DNA from: Streptomyces sp. LBL
Lineage (GTDB): Bacteria > Actinomycetota > Actinomycetes > Streptomycetales > Streptomycetaceae
Direction of reading: 5' to 3'
Length of the DNA: 64,000 bases
NCBI RefSeq assembly: GCF_029893585.1
Contig: NZ_JARXYX010000011.1
Location: 124,001-188,000 of the forward strand
This document shows positions 26,351-35,393 of the stretch, in pieces (position 1 is the stretch's first letter; every line of letters begins with the position of its first letter). The notes under the pieces are model-generated. The model saw nothing but the letters and a program-made list of their open reading frames with translations. It was not told the origin of the DNA and ran no database searches. The translations under genes were made by a program, and so were the position numbers.

Positions 26351-27367
26351 TCAGAACAGCGCGCTGTACGCGTTGAGCGCGGGCTGCCCGCCCAGGTGGG
26401 CGTAGAGGACGGTGGCGTTTCGGTCGATCTCCCCGCGCCGGACCAGGTCGATCATCCCGGCCATCGACTTCCCTTCATAGACGGGGTCGGTGACCATGCC
26501 CTCGGTCCGCGCGGCACATCGCATCGCCTCCAGGGTGGTCTCGTCCGGGATGCCGTACGTTCCCGCGTGATACCGCTCGTCGAGTTCGACATCCGCCTCC
26601 GTCAACTCCTTCTGTACGCCGATGAGTTGGCCGGTGCGGTGGGCGATCCGCGCGATCTGCCCCCGGGTGCGGGCGGGCGCCGCCGACGCGTCGATACCGA
26701 GCACCCGCCGTGGCCGTCCGCCGGCCTCCTCCAGCGCACGGAATCCGGCGACCATGCCGGCCTGGGTGGACCCGGTCACCGAGCACACCACGACGGTGTC
26801 GAAGAAGACCCCCGACTCCCGCTCCTGCTCGGCGACTTCGTACGCCCACCCGGCGAAGCCAAGACCGCCGAGCGGGTGGTCGGAGGCTCCGGCGGGAATG
26901 GCGTACGGCTTCCCGCCGCCCTCCTCGACCTCCCTGAGCGCCTGCTCCCAGCTTTCCTTGAACCCGATCCCGAAGCCGGCCTTCACCAGCCGTACGTCGG
27001 CCCCGGCGAGCCTGCTGATCAGGATGTTGCCGACCTTGTCGTACACGGAGTCGGGCCAGTCCACCCAACTCTCCTGCACCAGCACGCACTTGAGCCCGGC
27101 CCGGGCGGCACAGGCGGCGACCTGGCGGGTGTGGTTCGACTGCACTCCGCCGATGGAGACGAGGGTGTCGCAGCCCTGCGCGAGGGCGTCGGCGACCAGG
27201 TACTCCAACTTGCGGGTCTTGTTGCCGCCGTACGCGATCCCGGAGTTGCAGTCTTCGCGCTTGGCCCAGAGGGAGGCGCCGCCGAGGTGTTCGGTCAGCC
27301 GCTGGAGCGGGTGCACCGGCGAAGGGCCGAAGAGCAGCGGGTAACGTTCGTACGAGGAAAGAGACAT
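26351..27367 (-). CDS. acdS: 1-aminocyclopropane-1-carboxylate deaminase
   Basis: PLP enzyme cleaving ACC, the plant ethylene precursor, to 2-oxobutyrate and ammonia. 338 aa, the family length. PLP-binding Lys50 in [27 protein letters not shown] block. The residues that separate ACC deaminase from D-cysteine desulfhydrase are of the deaminase type: Glu in DPVYEGKSM and Leu in YAHLGG (Glu295 and Leu322 in the Pseudomonas enzyme). Its GntR regulator lies 12 bp upstream. This suggests a plant- or soil-associated lifestyle. Confidence 0.94.
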   Translation of the reverse strand: MSLSSYERYPLLFGPSPVHPLQRLTEHLGGASLWAKREDCNSGIAYGGNKTRKLEYLVADALAQGCDTLVSIGGVQSNHTRQVAACAARAGLKCVLVQESWVDWPDSVYDKVGNILISRLAGADVRLVKAGFGIGFKESWEQALREVEEGGGKPYAIPAGASDHPLGGLGFAGWAYEVAEQERESGVFFDTVVVCSVTGSTQAGMVAGFRALEEAGGRPRRVLGIDASAAPARTRGQIARIAHRTGQLIGVQKELTEADVELDERYHAGTYGIPDETTLEAMRCAARTEGMVTDPVYEGKSMAGMIDLVRRGEIDRNATVLYAHLGGQPALNAYSALF

Positions 27368-27379
27368 GGGTCCTCCGTG

Positions 27380-28018
27380 TCAGTCGCTGTCGGCGAGTTC
27401 GGCCAGCCCTCGCCAGATCTCCGCCGTGACCCGGACCGCGCCATCCACGTCACCGGCCGCGCACGCCCGGATGAGCTGGTCGTGCAGTTCGACCGAGCGG
27501 CAGGTGCCGCCCTCGCCGAAGCGTCGTCGCTCCAGCCGGCGGATCAGGGGGATGTAGCGGGCGACGGTGGCGGCCGCCGCGCGGTTGCCGCACACCCGGA
27601 CGAGAACGTCGTGCAGGTCGTCGTCGGCCTGCAGAGCGGCTTCCACCTCTCCTGCCCGTACGGCCGCCGCGAACCGTTCGTTGGCCGCGCGCATCGCCTC
27701 GACGTCCGCGGCGAACAACCGGGGCACCGCGACCCGGGTGACCAACTCGTGCAGGGCCCCGACCACGGCCGCCGCGTCCCGTACGTCGGCGGCGACGACC
27801 GGGGTGACCCGGGTGTAGCTCTGCGGCTTGCTCTCCAGCAGCCCCTCGTCGACGAGCCGGGAGAACGCCTCCCGCACCGGCGCCCGGGACAGCCCGAGCC
27901 GCTCGGCGAGATCAGCGTCCCGCACCACGGCACCGGGCTCGATCTCCCCGGTCACGATGGCATCCCTGATCGCTGCGTAGGCGCGGTCCCTGAGCAGGGT
28001 GCGTGGCACGGGTTCCAT
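27380..28018 (-). CDS. GntR-family regulator (FCD) of acdS
   Basis: 212 aa. Winged helix with VRDADLAERLGLSRAPVREA; C-terminal FCD ligand domain with His/Asp residues (ADDDLHDVLVRVCGN, LHDQLIRACAAGD). The stop is 12 bp from the acdS start on the same strand, so the two are co-transcribed and it probably controls acdS. The AT-rich 28020-28045 segment (ATGTTAGATGTCAATTG) just before its start is the likely promoter/operator. Confidence 0.9.
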   Translation of the reverse strand: MEPVPRTLLRDRAYAAIRDAIVTGEIEPGAVVRDADLAERLGLSRAPVREAFSRLVDEGLLESKPQSYTRVTPVVAADVRDAAAVVGALHELVTRVAVPRLFAADVEAMRAANERFAAAVRAGEVEAALQADDDLHDVLVRVCGNRAAAATVARYIPLIRRLERRRFGEGGTCRSVELHDQLIRACAAGDVDGAVRVTAEIWRGLAELADSD

Positions 28019-28097
28019 GAACTGAAATGTTAGATGTCAATTGCTGGGAAGAGAAGACCGGAAAGGGAGACCGCGAAGAGAGACCGGGAAAAGAAAA

Positions 28098-28122
28098 GGG
28101 GCCCGTACCGAAGTACGGGCCC
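28098..28122 (-). terminator. Intrinsic terminator with UUCG tetraloop after phoX
   Basis: On the minus strand a 10-bp perfect stem GGGCCCGTAC/GTACGGGCCC closes a UUCG loop and is followed by CTTTTCTTTT. This is a textbook rho-independent terminator, 66 bp past the phoX stop. Confidence 0.85.
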
Positions 28123-28187
28123 TATGAGCGCGGTGCCGTGTCAGGCAGCCCACCGCTCGGTCGGCGTCTGGATCGGTTCCGCCCCTG

Positions 28188-29645
28188 TTACCGCTGCTGA
28201 CGCTTCCACGGCCCGGTGATCGCCAGCATGATGCCCGGCGTCTGGATGTTGGCGTACAGCGTGCGGCCGTCGGGGGAGAACGTGACGCCCGTGAACTCGC
28301 TGTACTCCGGCTCCTTGGCGGTGCCGATGTTGAGTTCGTTGCGGGCGATGGGGTAGGTGCGGCCGCTGTCGGTCGCGCCGAACAGGTGCTGGATGCCCTC
28401 GCCGTCCTCGGCGATGACGAGGCCGCCGTAGGGCGAGACGGTGATGTTGTCGGGGCCGTCGAAGGCGCCGTCCTTGGAGGGGTCGGGGTTGACGCCGAGG
28501 AGGACCTTCAGGGTCAGGGTGCGGCGCTTGGGGTCGTAGAACCAGACGGCGCCGTCGTGCTGGACGGGGCTCTCGTCACGGGCGAAGGAAGAGACGATGT
28601 AGGTGCCGCCGTCGCCCCACCACATACCTTCGAGCTTGCGGGCGCGGGTGACCTGGCCGTCGGTGAACTGCTTGCGGACGGCCACCGTCTTGGCGTCGCG
28701 GTCGGGGACGTCGATCCAGTCGACGCCGTAGACCGTGCCGATCTTCGTGGCGCGGGAGAGGTCGTCGACGAACTTGCCGCCGGAGTCGAAGCACTTGAAG
28801 GCCTGAAGGACGCCGGCGTCGTCCGCGAGGGTGCGCAGCTTGCCGCGGCCGTGCCGGAAGCCCGCCGGCGGGGTCCAGCGGAAGAGCAGACCGTTGGGGC
28901 CGGAGGCGTCCTCGGTGAGGTAGGCGTGGCCGCGCTTGGGGTCGATGACGACCGCCTCGTGGGCGTACCGGCCGAACGCCTTGACGGGCTTGGGGGCGCG
29001 GTTGGCGCGGCGGTCCTCGGGGTCGACCTCGAATATGTAGCCGTGGTCCTTGGTCATGCCGTTCTGGCCGGCCTTGTCCTCGGTCTCCTCGCCGGTGAGC
29101 CAGGTGCCCCAAGGGGTGGTGCCGCCCGCGCAGTTGGTGGAGGTGCCGGCGATGCCGACCCACTCGGCGACGCGTCCGTCGGGGCGGACCTCGACGACCG
29201 TGCAGCCGCCGGACGCGGCCGGGTCGTAGACGAGGCCCTCGGTGAGCGGCACCGGGTGGGGCCAGTTGGCGCGCGGGCCCTTGAGCTCATGGTTGTTGAC
29301 GAGGAGGGTGGTGCCGCGCGGGCCGTCGAAGGTGGCCGTGCCGTCGTGGTTGGAGGGGGTGAACTCGCCCGACTCCAGCTTGGTCTTCCCGCTGTAGGTG
29401 ATGACGCGGTACTTGAACCCGGCGGGCAGCGCGAGCAGGCCCTCGGGGTCGGGGAGCAGCGGTCCGTAGCCGACGCCGTGGTGCCCGGCCGTCGATTCCG
29501 TTCCGGTGCTCCCGGCCTCCGGGGAGGTCTCCGTGGACGCGAGGGCGTTGGGCGCGGTGGCGAGGGCGCCGACGCTGCCCGCCAGCGCGACCCCGGCACC
29601 GGTGATCGCGGAGTTTCTGGCGAAGTCCCTGCGGGTGAGCGACAT
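28188..29645 (-). CDS. phoX: PhoX-family alkaline phosphatase, Tat-secreted
   Basis: 485 aa. Tat signal LTRRDFARNSAITG and an ALA-type cleavage site near residue 37. The mature part is the DUF839/PhoX fold (GLLALPAGFKYRVITYSG, VNNHELKGPRANW, TNCAGGTTPWGTWLTGEET, GRYAHEAVVIDPKRGHAYLTED). PhoX enzymes are Ca/Fe-dependent extracellular phosphomonoesterases made in phosphate starvation. A PHO box lies 70-91 bp upstream, and an intrinsic terminator follows. Confidence 0.9.
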   Translation of the reverse strand: MSLTRRDFARNSAITGAGVALAGSVGALATAPNALASTETSPEAGSTGTESTAGHHGVGYGPLLPDPEGLLALPAGFKYRVITYSGKTKLESGEFTPSNHDGTATFDGPRGTTLLVNNHELKGPRANWPHPVPLTEGLVYDPAASGGCTVVEVRPDGRVAEWVGIAGTSTNCAGGTTPWGTWLTGEETEDKAGQNGMTKDHGYIFEVDPEDRRANRAPKPVKAFGRYAHEAVVIDPKRGHAYLTEDASGPNGLLFRWTPPAGFRHGRGKLRTLADDAGVLQAFKCFDSGGKFVDDLSRATKIGTVYGVDWIDVPDRDAKTVAVRKQFTDGQVTRARKLEGMWWGDGGTYIVSSFARDESPVQHDGAVWFYDPKRRTLTLKVLLGVNPDPSKDGAFDGPDNITVSPYGGLVIAEDGEGIQHLFGATDSGRTYPIARNELNIGTAKEPEYSEFTGVTFSPDGRTLYANIQTPGIMLAITGPWKRQQR

Positions 29646-29714
29646 GGTGTCTCCTGTGACGCGTTAGGTGTGCCGTGGCGGGTGGCGGGCCTCGGTCCGC
29701 TCGACGGTCCCGCC

Positions 29715-29736
29715 CATGCCTGAACGCCGGTTGAAC
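29715..29736 (-). promoter_or_regulatory. PHO box (PhoP site) of phoX
   Basis: On the minus strand two direct 11-nt units, GTTCAACCGGC then GTTCAGGCATG, share GTTCA. That is the architecture of Streptomyces PhoP boxes (11-nt repeats of GTTCACC type). It lies 70 bp upstream of the phoX start. Confidence 0.75.
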
Positions 29737-29779
29737 ACAGGGCGACATCAGGGGACCCGCTTCCATCCGTGATCTTGCG

Positions 29780-29946
29780 TGGGAATCCCGGCCTTCAGGC
29801 CGGGCGGGAAACGCATCCTGATTGGCGGAGCCGCGAAGTGGCGTAGTACGCTGCGGGTCTGCCTCGGCAGCGGTCAGGGCTTGGCCGTCACGAGACTTCT
29901 CGGAGTCGAGTGAGAAGCCCCTTCGTTCACGAAGGGGAGGAGTCAC
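29780..29946 (+). mobile_element. Orphan IS200/IS605 right end / omega-RNA-like remnant
   Basis: Two hairpins with TTCA loops, CCCGGCC-TTCA-GGCCGGG (29787-29804) and CCCCTTCG-TTCA-CGAAGGGG (29918-29937). The second is followed by AGGAGTCAC (29938-29946). A terminal TTCA hairpin then GGAG-TCAC is what I know from the right ends of TnpB-carrying IS200/IS605 elements, where this region forms the 3' scaffold of the omega-RNA. No tnpB or tnpA remains: phoX lies upstream on the other strand. Likely a solo end or miniature derivative. Confidence 0.55.
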
Positions 29947-30161
29947 GAATGCGTACACCCGGCCCCAAGAGAACCAAACGGGCTCGCCTCGAAGAGGCCA
30001 AAACGGGTCCGTTTTCGAGCCGCCCCGGAACACCGGACGGGCTCACCTCAAGAACCCGGACCGGACACCGCCGGCCGAGCGGACCTCACGCGCCCCCCTG
30101 CCCACGCGGCTGCGCGTACGCCGTCCCGAGCCGGGCCCTTCCCGAACCGGGCCCCTCCCCC
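29947..30161. other. Intergenic, no gene seen
   Basis: Between the element end and the next stop codon only low-complexity CGGGCTC/CGGAC-rich sequence is seen. Frames crossing it are short and lack family resemblance. Confidence 0.5.
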
Positions 30162-31598
30162 TCAACCTCCGTGCTGCGAGCGCGCCTTGAACGCGGCCTT
30201 CCTGGCTTCCTTGGCGATCCGCTTGTCCGGATGCAGCCGTCCCATCGCCTCCAGTACGTCCGCCGTGGCGGGGTGGTCGACCCGCCAGGCCGCGGCGAAG
30301 AAGCCGCCGTGCTGCTGGGCCAGGCCCTCGACGAGGTCCCTCAGTTCGTCGGAGTTGCCCTCGGCGGCCAGCTGGGCGGCGACCGTGTCGACGGTCAGCC
30401 AGAAGACCAGGTCCTCGGAGGGTGGGGGGACGTCCGAGGCGCCGTGTTCGGCGAGCCAGACGCGGGCGAGGCCGCCCAGCTCGGGATCGTCGAGGACCTC
30501 CCGCAGGGCCGGTTCGGCCTCGGTACCCACCAGGGACAGCGCCTGCTGGCACAGCAGGCGCCGCAGCGGGCCGCCCGCGTCCAGGCCGCGCGCCGCCGCC
30601 AGCAACTCCCGTGCCGCGGCGAGGGGGTCGCGGCGGGCCAGCCACTGCTCGGTCTCGGCCTGGGCCGCGGTCGGCGAGAACGTGGCCGTGCCGTCGAGCA
30701 GCGCGTCGGCCCCCTTGTCCACGAGGTCGCCGACCGCGGGCGCCTCGAAGCCGGCCGCCAGCAGCCGTGTCCGCAGTCCGTACAGGCCGAGCGGGGTCAG
30801 CCGGACCAGGCCGTAGCGGGAGACGTCGGTGTCGTCGAGGGGCGTCGCGGACTCGTCCTCCGCGTCCGCCATCAGCGCCTCGTCGACGGGTTCGTACTGC
30901 ACGAGTCCGACCGGTTCGAGGAGGCGGAACTGGTCGTCCAGCCGCATCATCGCGTCGGACACCTGCTCCAGCACGTCGTTGGTGGGCTCCCCCATGTCGC
31001 CGGGCACGATCAACGAGGCGGCCAGGGCCGGCAGCGGCACGGGAACGTCGCCAGGCCCGTTACCGGCGAGGGTGAGCAGATACAGGTTACCGAGCACGCC
31101 GTCCAGGAACTCCGCCTCGGCCTCTGGGTCCCAGTCCAGGGAGGAGAAGTCGACCTCGCCGCCGGAGTCCACCGCGTCGACCAGGTCGTCCAGGTCACCC
31201 AGGTCCGGCACGCTCGCGTCGGCCAGTACGGTCTCCAGCGCCCCCAGCCAGACGCTGAGCACGTCGTGCGGGGAGCCCGTGGTGAGCAGGGCCAGGTCCT
31301 CGCTGGTCGTGACGGTGCCGGCCTTCTCGTCGACGATCTCGACGAGCCCGGTCTCGAAGGCGACCCGCCAGGCCTCACTCGCGTGCGCCGCCGCCTCGTC
31401 CCCGCTCAGCCCGAGGACCTCGGCCGCGGCCGGCAGTTGCTCGTCGACGAGCCCGCCCCCGGCCTCGACGCGGGTCTCCGGGCCGGCCCAGCGGGCGAGC
31501 CGTGCGGCCCGGGACAGCAGTGGCGTGGACAGCGCGTCCCGCGCCAGCTCCGCTTCGGGGGGCAGCCGCACCGGGGGCAAGGGAGAGCTGTCTGACAT
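30162..31598 (-). CDS. Conserved hypothetical protein
   Basis: 478 aa, not recognised. Acidic and Ala/Leu/Asp-rich, with no signal peptide or membrane helix. The N-terminal ~120 aa (LSRAARLARWAG, GLVDEQLPAAAEVLGLSGDEAAAHASEAW) looks like a small helical/winged domain. The C-terminal ~170 aa (AARELLAAARGLDAGG, ALREVLDDPELGGLARVWLAEHG, HPATADVLEAMGRLHPDKRIAKEARKA) reads like helical repeats of HEAT/TPR type. Such proteins are common in Streptomyces without known function. The ATG at 31598 is 8 nt after AGGAG. Monocistronic. Confidence 0.8.
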   Translation of the reverse strand: MSDSSPLPPVRLPPEAELARDALSTPLLSRAARLARWAGPETRVEAGGGLVDEQLPAAAEVLGLSGDEAAAHASEAWRVAFETGLVEIVDEKAGTVTTSEDLALLTTGSPHDVLSVWLGALETVLADASVPDLGDLDDLVDAVDSGGEVDFSSLDWDPEAEAEFLDGVLGNLYLLTLAGNGPGDVPVPLPALAASLIVPGDMGEPTNDVLEQVSDAMMRLDDQFRLLEPVGLVQYEPVDEALMADAEDESATPLDDTDVSRYGLVRLTPLGLYGLRTRLLAAGFEAPAVGDLVDKGADALLDGTATFSPTAAQAETEQWLARRDPLAAARELLAAARGLDAGGPLRRLLCQQALSLVGTEAEPALREVLDDPELGGLARVWLAEHGASDVPPPSEDLVFWLTVDTVAAQLAAEGNSDELRDLVEGLAQQHGGFFAAAWRVDHPATADVLEAMGRLHPDKRIAKEARKAAFKARSQHGG

Positions 31599-31746
31599 CG
31601 GTTGGTTCTCCTAGGGACGCGTACTACCACTCAGCCACTCAGCCACTCAGCCTAGACGGATTTCCACCCATGCCGCCCGGTTCATCATCCGGTCGGCCTC
31701 TACACATGGCTGAAACCTTGACAACCGGACTGACCAAGCAGGAGAT

Positions 31747-31827
31747 TGACGCGCGTAGAAGCGTGCAGAGGGCTGCCCGCGCAGAAGGCCGCCGGACACC
31801 TGTCCACTGTAGCTTCTACGCGCGTCA
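31747..31827. repeat. 16-bp perfect inverted repeat, 49-bp spacer
   Basis: TGACGCGCGTAGAAGC (31747-31762) and its exact complement (31812-31827) flank 49 bp, about 95 bp before the nuclease start. A TTGACA (31718-31723) lies upstream. It could be a 5'-leader stem-loop, a regulator site or a minute mobile remnant. Confidence 0.75.
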
Positions 31828-31920
31828 CCACCGTCGGCCGCTGCACAGGTCGCGCTCCCGCCGTTCCACGCACCACCCTCGTCCCGGCGCCCACGTACGT
31901 ACGTCCCCGGAGGGATCCCG

Positions 31921-33747
31921 TTGCCGAGCAAGTCCTCCGCGCGGCTCGCCGCGCTCACCGTCGCCGCCGTCTGTTCCGCGGCCTCGACCGTCGTTTTCAC
32001 CTCCCCCGCGCACGCCGACTCCGTGCGCATCCATGACATCCAGGGCACGACCCGGATGTCGCCGTACGCCGGACAGCAGGTCACGGACGTGGCCGGAATC
32101 GTCACCGGCGTACGCACCTACGGCTCCTCCAGAGGCTTCTGGATCCAGGACCCGGCCCCGGACGCGAACCCGGCCACCAGTGAGGGCGTCTTCGTCTTCA
32201 CCAGCTCGGTCCCGAAGGTCACGGTCGGCGACGCGGTGACCGTCTCCGGCACGGTCTCGGAGTACGTCCCCGGTGGCACCTCGTCCGGCAACCAGGCGCT
32301 GACCGAGATCACCAGGCCGACGGTCACCGTCGTCTCCACCGGCAACGCGGTCCCGGCCGCCACCGTCGTCTCCGCGAGGTCGGTGCCGAACGCCTACGCC
32401 CCGGCGGGCGACGCGTCCGCGAACGGCTCGGTCAACGCTCTGCCCCTGCGGCCCTCGAAGTACGCCCTGGACCACTACGAGTCCCTGGAGGGCATGAACG
32501 TCCAGGTCTCCGACGCCCGTGTGGTCACCGCCACCGACCCGTACGCCGAGCTGTGGGTGACGGTGAAGCCGCAGGAGAACCGCAACCGCCGCGGCGGCAC
32601 GGTCTACGGCTCCTACGAAGCGCAGAACACGGGCCGGCTGCAGATCCAGTCACTGGGTTCGACGGCCGACTTCCCGGTCGCGAACGTCGGCGACACGCTG
32701 ACCGGCACCACCGCCGGCCCGCTGGACTACAACCAGTTCGGCGGCTACACCCTGGTCGCGAACCAGATCGGCACGCTCAGGAGTGCCGACCTCGCGCGGG
32801 AGACCACCGAGAGGCAGAAAAAGGGCGAGTTGGCGGTCGCGACGTACAACGTCGAGAACCTCGACCCGGCCGACGCCACCTTCGAGGAGCACGCCGCCGC
32901 GATCGTGCACAATCTCCAGTCGCCCGACATCGTGTCGCTGGAGGAGATCCAGGACAACAACGGCGCGACGAACGACGGCACGGTGGCCGCCGACCGGACG
33001 GTGACGAAGCTGATCGACGCGATCGTCGCGGCGGGCGGCCCGACGTACGACTGGCGCTCCATCGACCCGGTGAACAACGCGGACGGCGGTGAGCCGGGCG
33101 GCAACATCCGCCAGGTGTTCCTGTTCGATCCGGAGCGGGTGTCCTTCACGGACCGCGCGGGCGGCGACGCCACGACCGCCACCGGTGTCACCAAGGACCA
33201 CGGCAAGGCCGCGCTGACGGTCTCCCCCGGCCGGATCGACCCGGCGAACGCCGCCTGGGACAGCAGCCGCAAGCCGCTGGCCGGCGAGTTCGTCTTCCGT
33301 GGCCGGACGGTCTTCGTGATCGCCAACCACTTCAACTCCAAGGGCGGCGACCAGGGGCTGACCGCGCAGTACCAGCCGCCGGTGCGCAGCTCCGAGACGC
33401 AGCGACACCAGCAGGCCGCGCTGGTCAACGCGTTCGTCAAGGACATCCTGGCCAAGCAGAAGAACGCGGATGTCGTCACCCTCGGCGACATCAACGACTT
33501 CGAGTTCTCCGGGACCGCCAGGATCCTCGAGGGTGACGGCGAGCTGTGGTCGGCGATCAAGTCGCTGCCGAAGAGCGAGCGTTACACCTACGACTACCAG
33601 GGCAACAGCCAGGTCCTGGACCAGATCCTGGTGAGCCCGTCGATCCGGCGGGGCTGCGACTTCGAGTACGACAGCGTGCACATCAACGCGGAGTTCCACG
33701 ACCAGATCAGCGACCACGATCCGCAGGTGCTGCGGTTCCAGCCGTAA
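31921..33747 (+). CDS. Secreted endonuclease/exonuclease/phosphatase (ExeM/NucH-like)
   Basis: 608 aa, TTG start 6 nt after GGAGGG. Signal peptide to about residue 32 (SPAHA|DS). Residues about 35-290 form an OB-fold/nuclease-accessory region (RIHDIQGTTRMSPYAGQQVTDVAGIVTGV), followed by an EEP catalytic domain: ATYNVENLDPAD, DIVSLEEIQDNNGA, FVIANHFNSKGGD, VVTLGDINDFEFSG and the terminal SDHDPQVL. Extracellular DNases of this type release phosphate and nucleotides from DNA. A hairpin covers its stop codon. Confidence 0.9.
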   Translation: MPSKSSARLAALTVAAVCSAASTVVFTSPAHADSVRIHDIQGTTRMSPYAGQQVTDVAGIVTGVRTYGSSRGFWIQDPAPDANPATSEGVFVFTSSVPKVTVGDAVTVSGTVSEYVPGGTSSGNQALTEITRPTVTVVSTGNAVPAATVVSARSVPNAYAPAGDASANGSVNALPLRPSKYALDHYESLEGMNVQVSDARVVTATDPYAELWVTVKPQENRNRRGGTVYGSYEAQNTGRLQIQSLGSTADFPVANVGDTLTGTTAGPLDYNQFGGYTLVANQIGTLRSADLARETTERQKKGELAVATYNVENLDPADATFEEHAAAIVHNLQSPDIVSLEEIQDNNGATNDGTVAADRTVTKLIDAIVAAGGPTYDWRSIDPVNNADGGEPGGNIRQVFLFDPERVSFTDRAGGDATTATGVTKDHGKAALTVSPGRIDPANAAWDSSRKPLAGEFVFRGRTVFVIANHFNSKGGDQGLTAQYQPPVRSSETQRHQQAALVNAFVKDILAKQKNADVVTLGDINDFEFSGTARILEGDGELWSAIKSLPKSERYTYDYQGNSQVLDQILVSPSIRRGCDFEYDSVHINAEFHDQISDHDPQVLRFQP

Positions 33748-33775
33748 CGGTGCAGCCGTAACGGCTGGAACCGCA
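33731..33775. terminator. 15-bp stem terminator overlapping the nuclease stop
   Basis: TGCGGTTCCAGCCGT pairs perfectly with 33761-33775. The TAA stop (33745-33747) lies at the edge of the left arm. It sits between convergent genes and so probably serves both. Confidence 0.65.
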
Positions 33776-33795
33776 CCCCCTTTCGGCAAGAGGCC

Positions 33796-34533
33796 TCACG
33801 GCTGGCTGAACACCCCGTTCAGCCAGCCCTGCCAGGCGAGTTCGTTCGCCTTGGCGTCGGCGTCCGGGGCGAAGTCGTGGACGCTGATGCCGACCGGGGC
33901 GCCCCAGTGGTTGCGCCCGAAGAAGCGGATGAGCGCGGTGTCGGTGCGCAGTCCGACGAAGTACGGGTCGCGGTAGTCGAGTACGGCGTCCAGCGCCCGC
34001 CCGTCGGGGCCCGAGACGCTCACCCGCTCCGCCGGGGCGGTGTCGTCGGCCAGGCCCAGCGCCCGGCCGACGGCAGCGAAGGCGTCGGAGGCGGTGGACT
34101 GCTCCGGGCCGTCCAGCGAGGCGAACGTCACCGGCCGGGGCGCGAAGTGGGCCAGGTACTCGCGGAGGGTGTGCAGGTAGAAGTCGGTGTGCTTGCTCGC
34201 GCCGTCGTACTGGTTGTCCCAGTCGTCGGTGAAGATCCCGCTGTGCACATAGCGCACCCAGGCGCGGCGACCGCCGTCCCGCGGCTCGATGGTGTGCTCG
34301 AGCTGGTTGACGCTCTGTACGGAGAACCCGACGTCCTCGCTGCGGATGGTGAGGTGCTGCGGCGGGTCCCAGACGGTGACCGTGGACCCGAAGGCCGCCG
34401 TGCCGCCCACGCGGGGCTCGGGGGCCTGCATCGGCCACAGGTAGCCACCGGTGCCGTGCGTGATCGCCTCCCACACCTCCTCGGGCGTGGCGTCGGCATC
34501 GAACTCGCGGACGATCTCGAATTCCTTGGACAT
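33796..34533 (-). CDS. SRPBCC/AHSA1-domain protein
   Basis: 245 aa. START-like fold beginning FEIVREFDADATPEEVWEAI, with TVWDPPQHLTIRSEDV and RRAWVRYVHSGIF. Such proteins (activator-of-Hsp90-ATPase homologues) bind small hydrophobic ligands and are often encoded beside an ArsR-type regulator, as here (13-bp gap). Ligand and function unknown. Confidence 0.85.
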   Translation of the reverse strand: MSKEFEIVREFDADATPEEVWEAITHGTGGYLWPMQAPEPRVGGTAAFGSTVTVWDPPQHLTIRSEDVGFSVQSVNQLEHTIEPRDGGRRAWVRYVHSGIFTDDWDNQYDGASKHTDFYLHTLREYLAHFAPRPVTFASLDGPEQSTASDAFAAVGRALGLADDTAPAERVSVSGPDGRALDAVLDYRDPYFVGLRTDTALIRFFGRNHWGAPVGISVHDFAPDADAKANELAWQGWLNGVFSQP

Positions 34534-34546
34534 GACGGGCTCCTGC

Positions 34547-35158
34547 TTACGGTGAGTCGATTTCCGGGGTGGCCTGGTTCTTGACCGTGGGATGGACGGC
34601 CACGACGATCCGGTGGTCGCGACCGCCCTCGCTGTCCGGGGCGTCGTACTTGCGGATCAGCGCGCTCACGCCGGCCGTCAGTTCCTGGACGAACGCGGCT
34701 CGGTCGGCGGCCGAGGCGAAACGCACCTCACCGTCCAGCGCGAACGTCGCCAGTCGCTTACGGGCCTTCGTGGCGCCGGTGATCAACGAGCCGACGTCCC
34801 GCACCAGGCGGGCGGCGAGCGCGAGCATCCAGCGCGCGGAGAGCTGGTCCCGGAAGCGGTCCGGGTCCGGCTGTACGGAGGCGAGGGCGAGCGGCGAGAT
34901 GACGTACGACGCGGCGGTCGCCCGCATCAGCCGCTCGGTGACGTTCCCCTTGCGGCGCTCGCCGGCCAGTTCGACCAGGCCGTGCCGCTCCAGCGCCTTG
35001 AGGTGGTAGTTCACCTTCTGCCGGGGCAGTCCGACCTGGCCGGCCAGCATGGCGGCCGACGCGGGCCCGGCCGTCAGCTCGGCGAGCAGCCGCGCCCTTA
35101 TGGGGTCCAGGGAGACGGCTGCGGCCTCGGGGTCCTCGATCACGGTCACGTCCAGCAT
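34547..35158 (-). CDS. ArsR-type helix-turn-helix regulator
   Basis: 203 aa. Winged helix at about residues 16-75 (LDPIRARLLAELTAGPASAAM, LPRQKVNYHLKALERHGLVEL), then a helical C-terminal domain of unknown ligand. No Cys cluster for metal sensing is seen. It is upstream of and cotranscribed with the AHSA1 gene, so it probably regulates it. An 8-bp inverted repeat (35171-35214) lies just before the start. Confidence 0.88.
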   Translation of the reverse strand: MLDVTVIEDPEAAAVSLDPIRARLLAELTAGPASAAMLAGQVGLPRQKVNYHLKALERHGLVELAGERRKGNVTERLMRATAASYVISPLALASVQPDPDRFRDQLSARWMLALAARLVRDVGSLITGATKARKRLATFALDGEVRFASAADRAAFVQELTAGVSALIRKYDAPDSEGGRDHRIVVAVHPTVKNQATPEIDSP

Positions 35159-35170
35159 GGGTCCACCGTC

Positions 35171-35214
35171 TCACCGAACACTTTTTTTGTCCAGACGATT
35201 CGAATTTTCGGTGA
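35171..35214. promoter_or_regulatory. Inverted repeat TCACCGAA-N28-TTCGGTGA
   Basis: Perfect 8-bp arms flank an AT-rich core with a run of seven T, immediately upstream of the ArsR gene. This suits a promoter with paired operator half-sites. Confidence 0.4.
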
Positions 35215-35393
35215 GGCTGCGGCCTACTCGGGTTTACGGCGCCCTGTCGCTGTTTCCGGCGGTGCTGGTGATGGTGTCCCTGCTGGGAGTCGTGGGACAG
35301 CGCGCGACGGCCTGCCACCGACGGAGGAGCCGTACGTGGCACCACGGGACACCCGGAAGTGGCCGGCCAGGCTGCGGGCGGCGCGGGGGAAGC

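Noticed and set aside
28035..28040. TTGACA (minus strand) as the -35 box of the acdS regulator
   Set aside because: A matching -10 box would fall inside the gene after its ATG, so it more likely belongs to an operator.
31911..33747. PHO-box control of the secreted nuclease
   Set aside because: No pair of GTTCA-type units at 11-nt spacing was found upstream of 31921.
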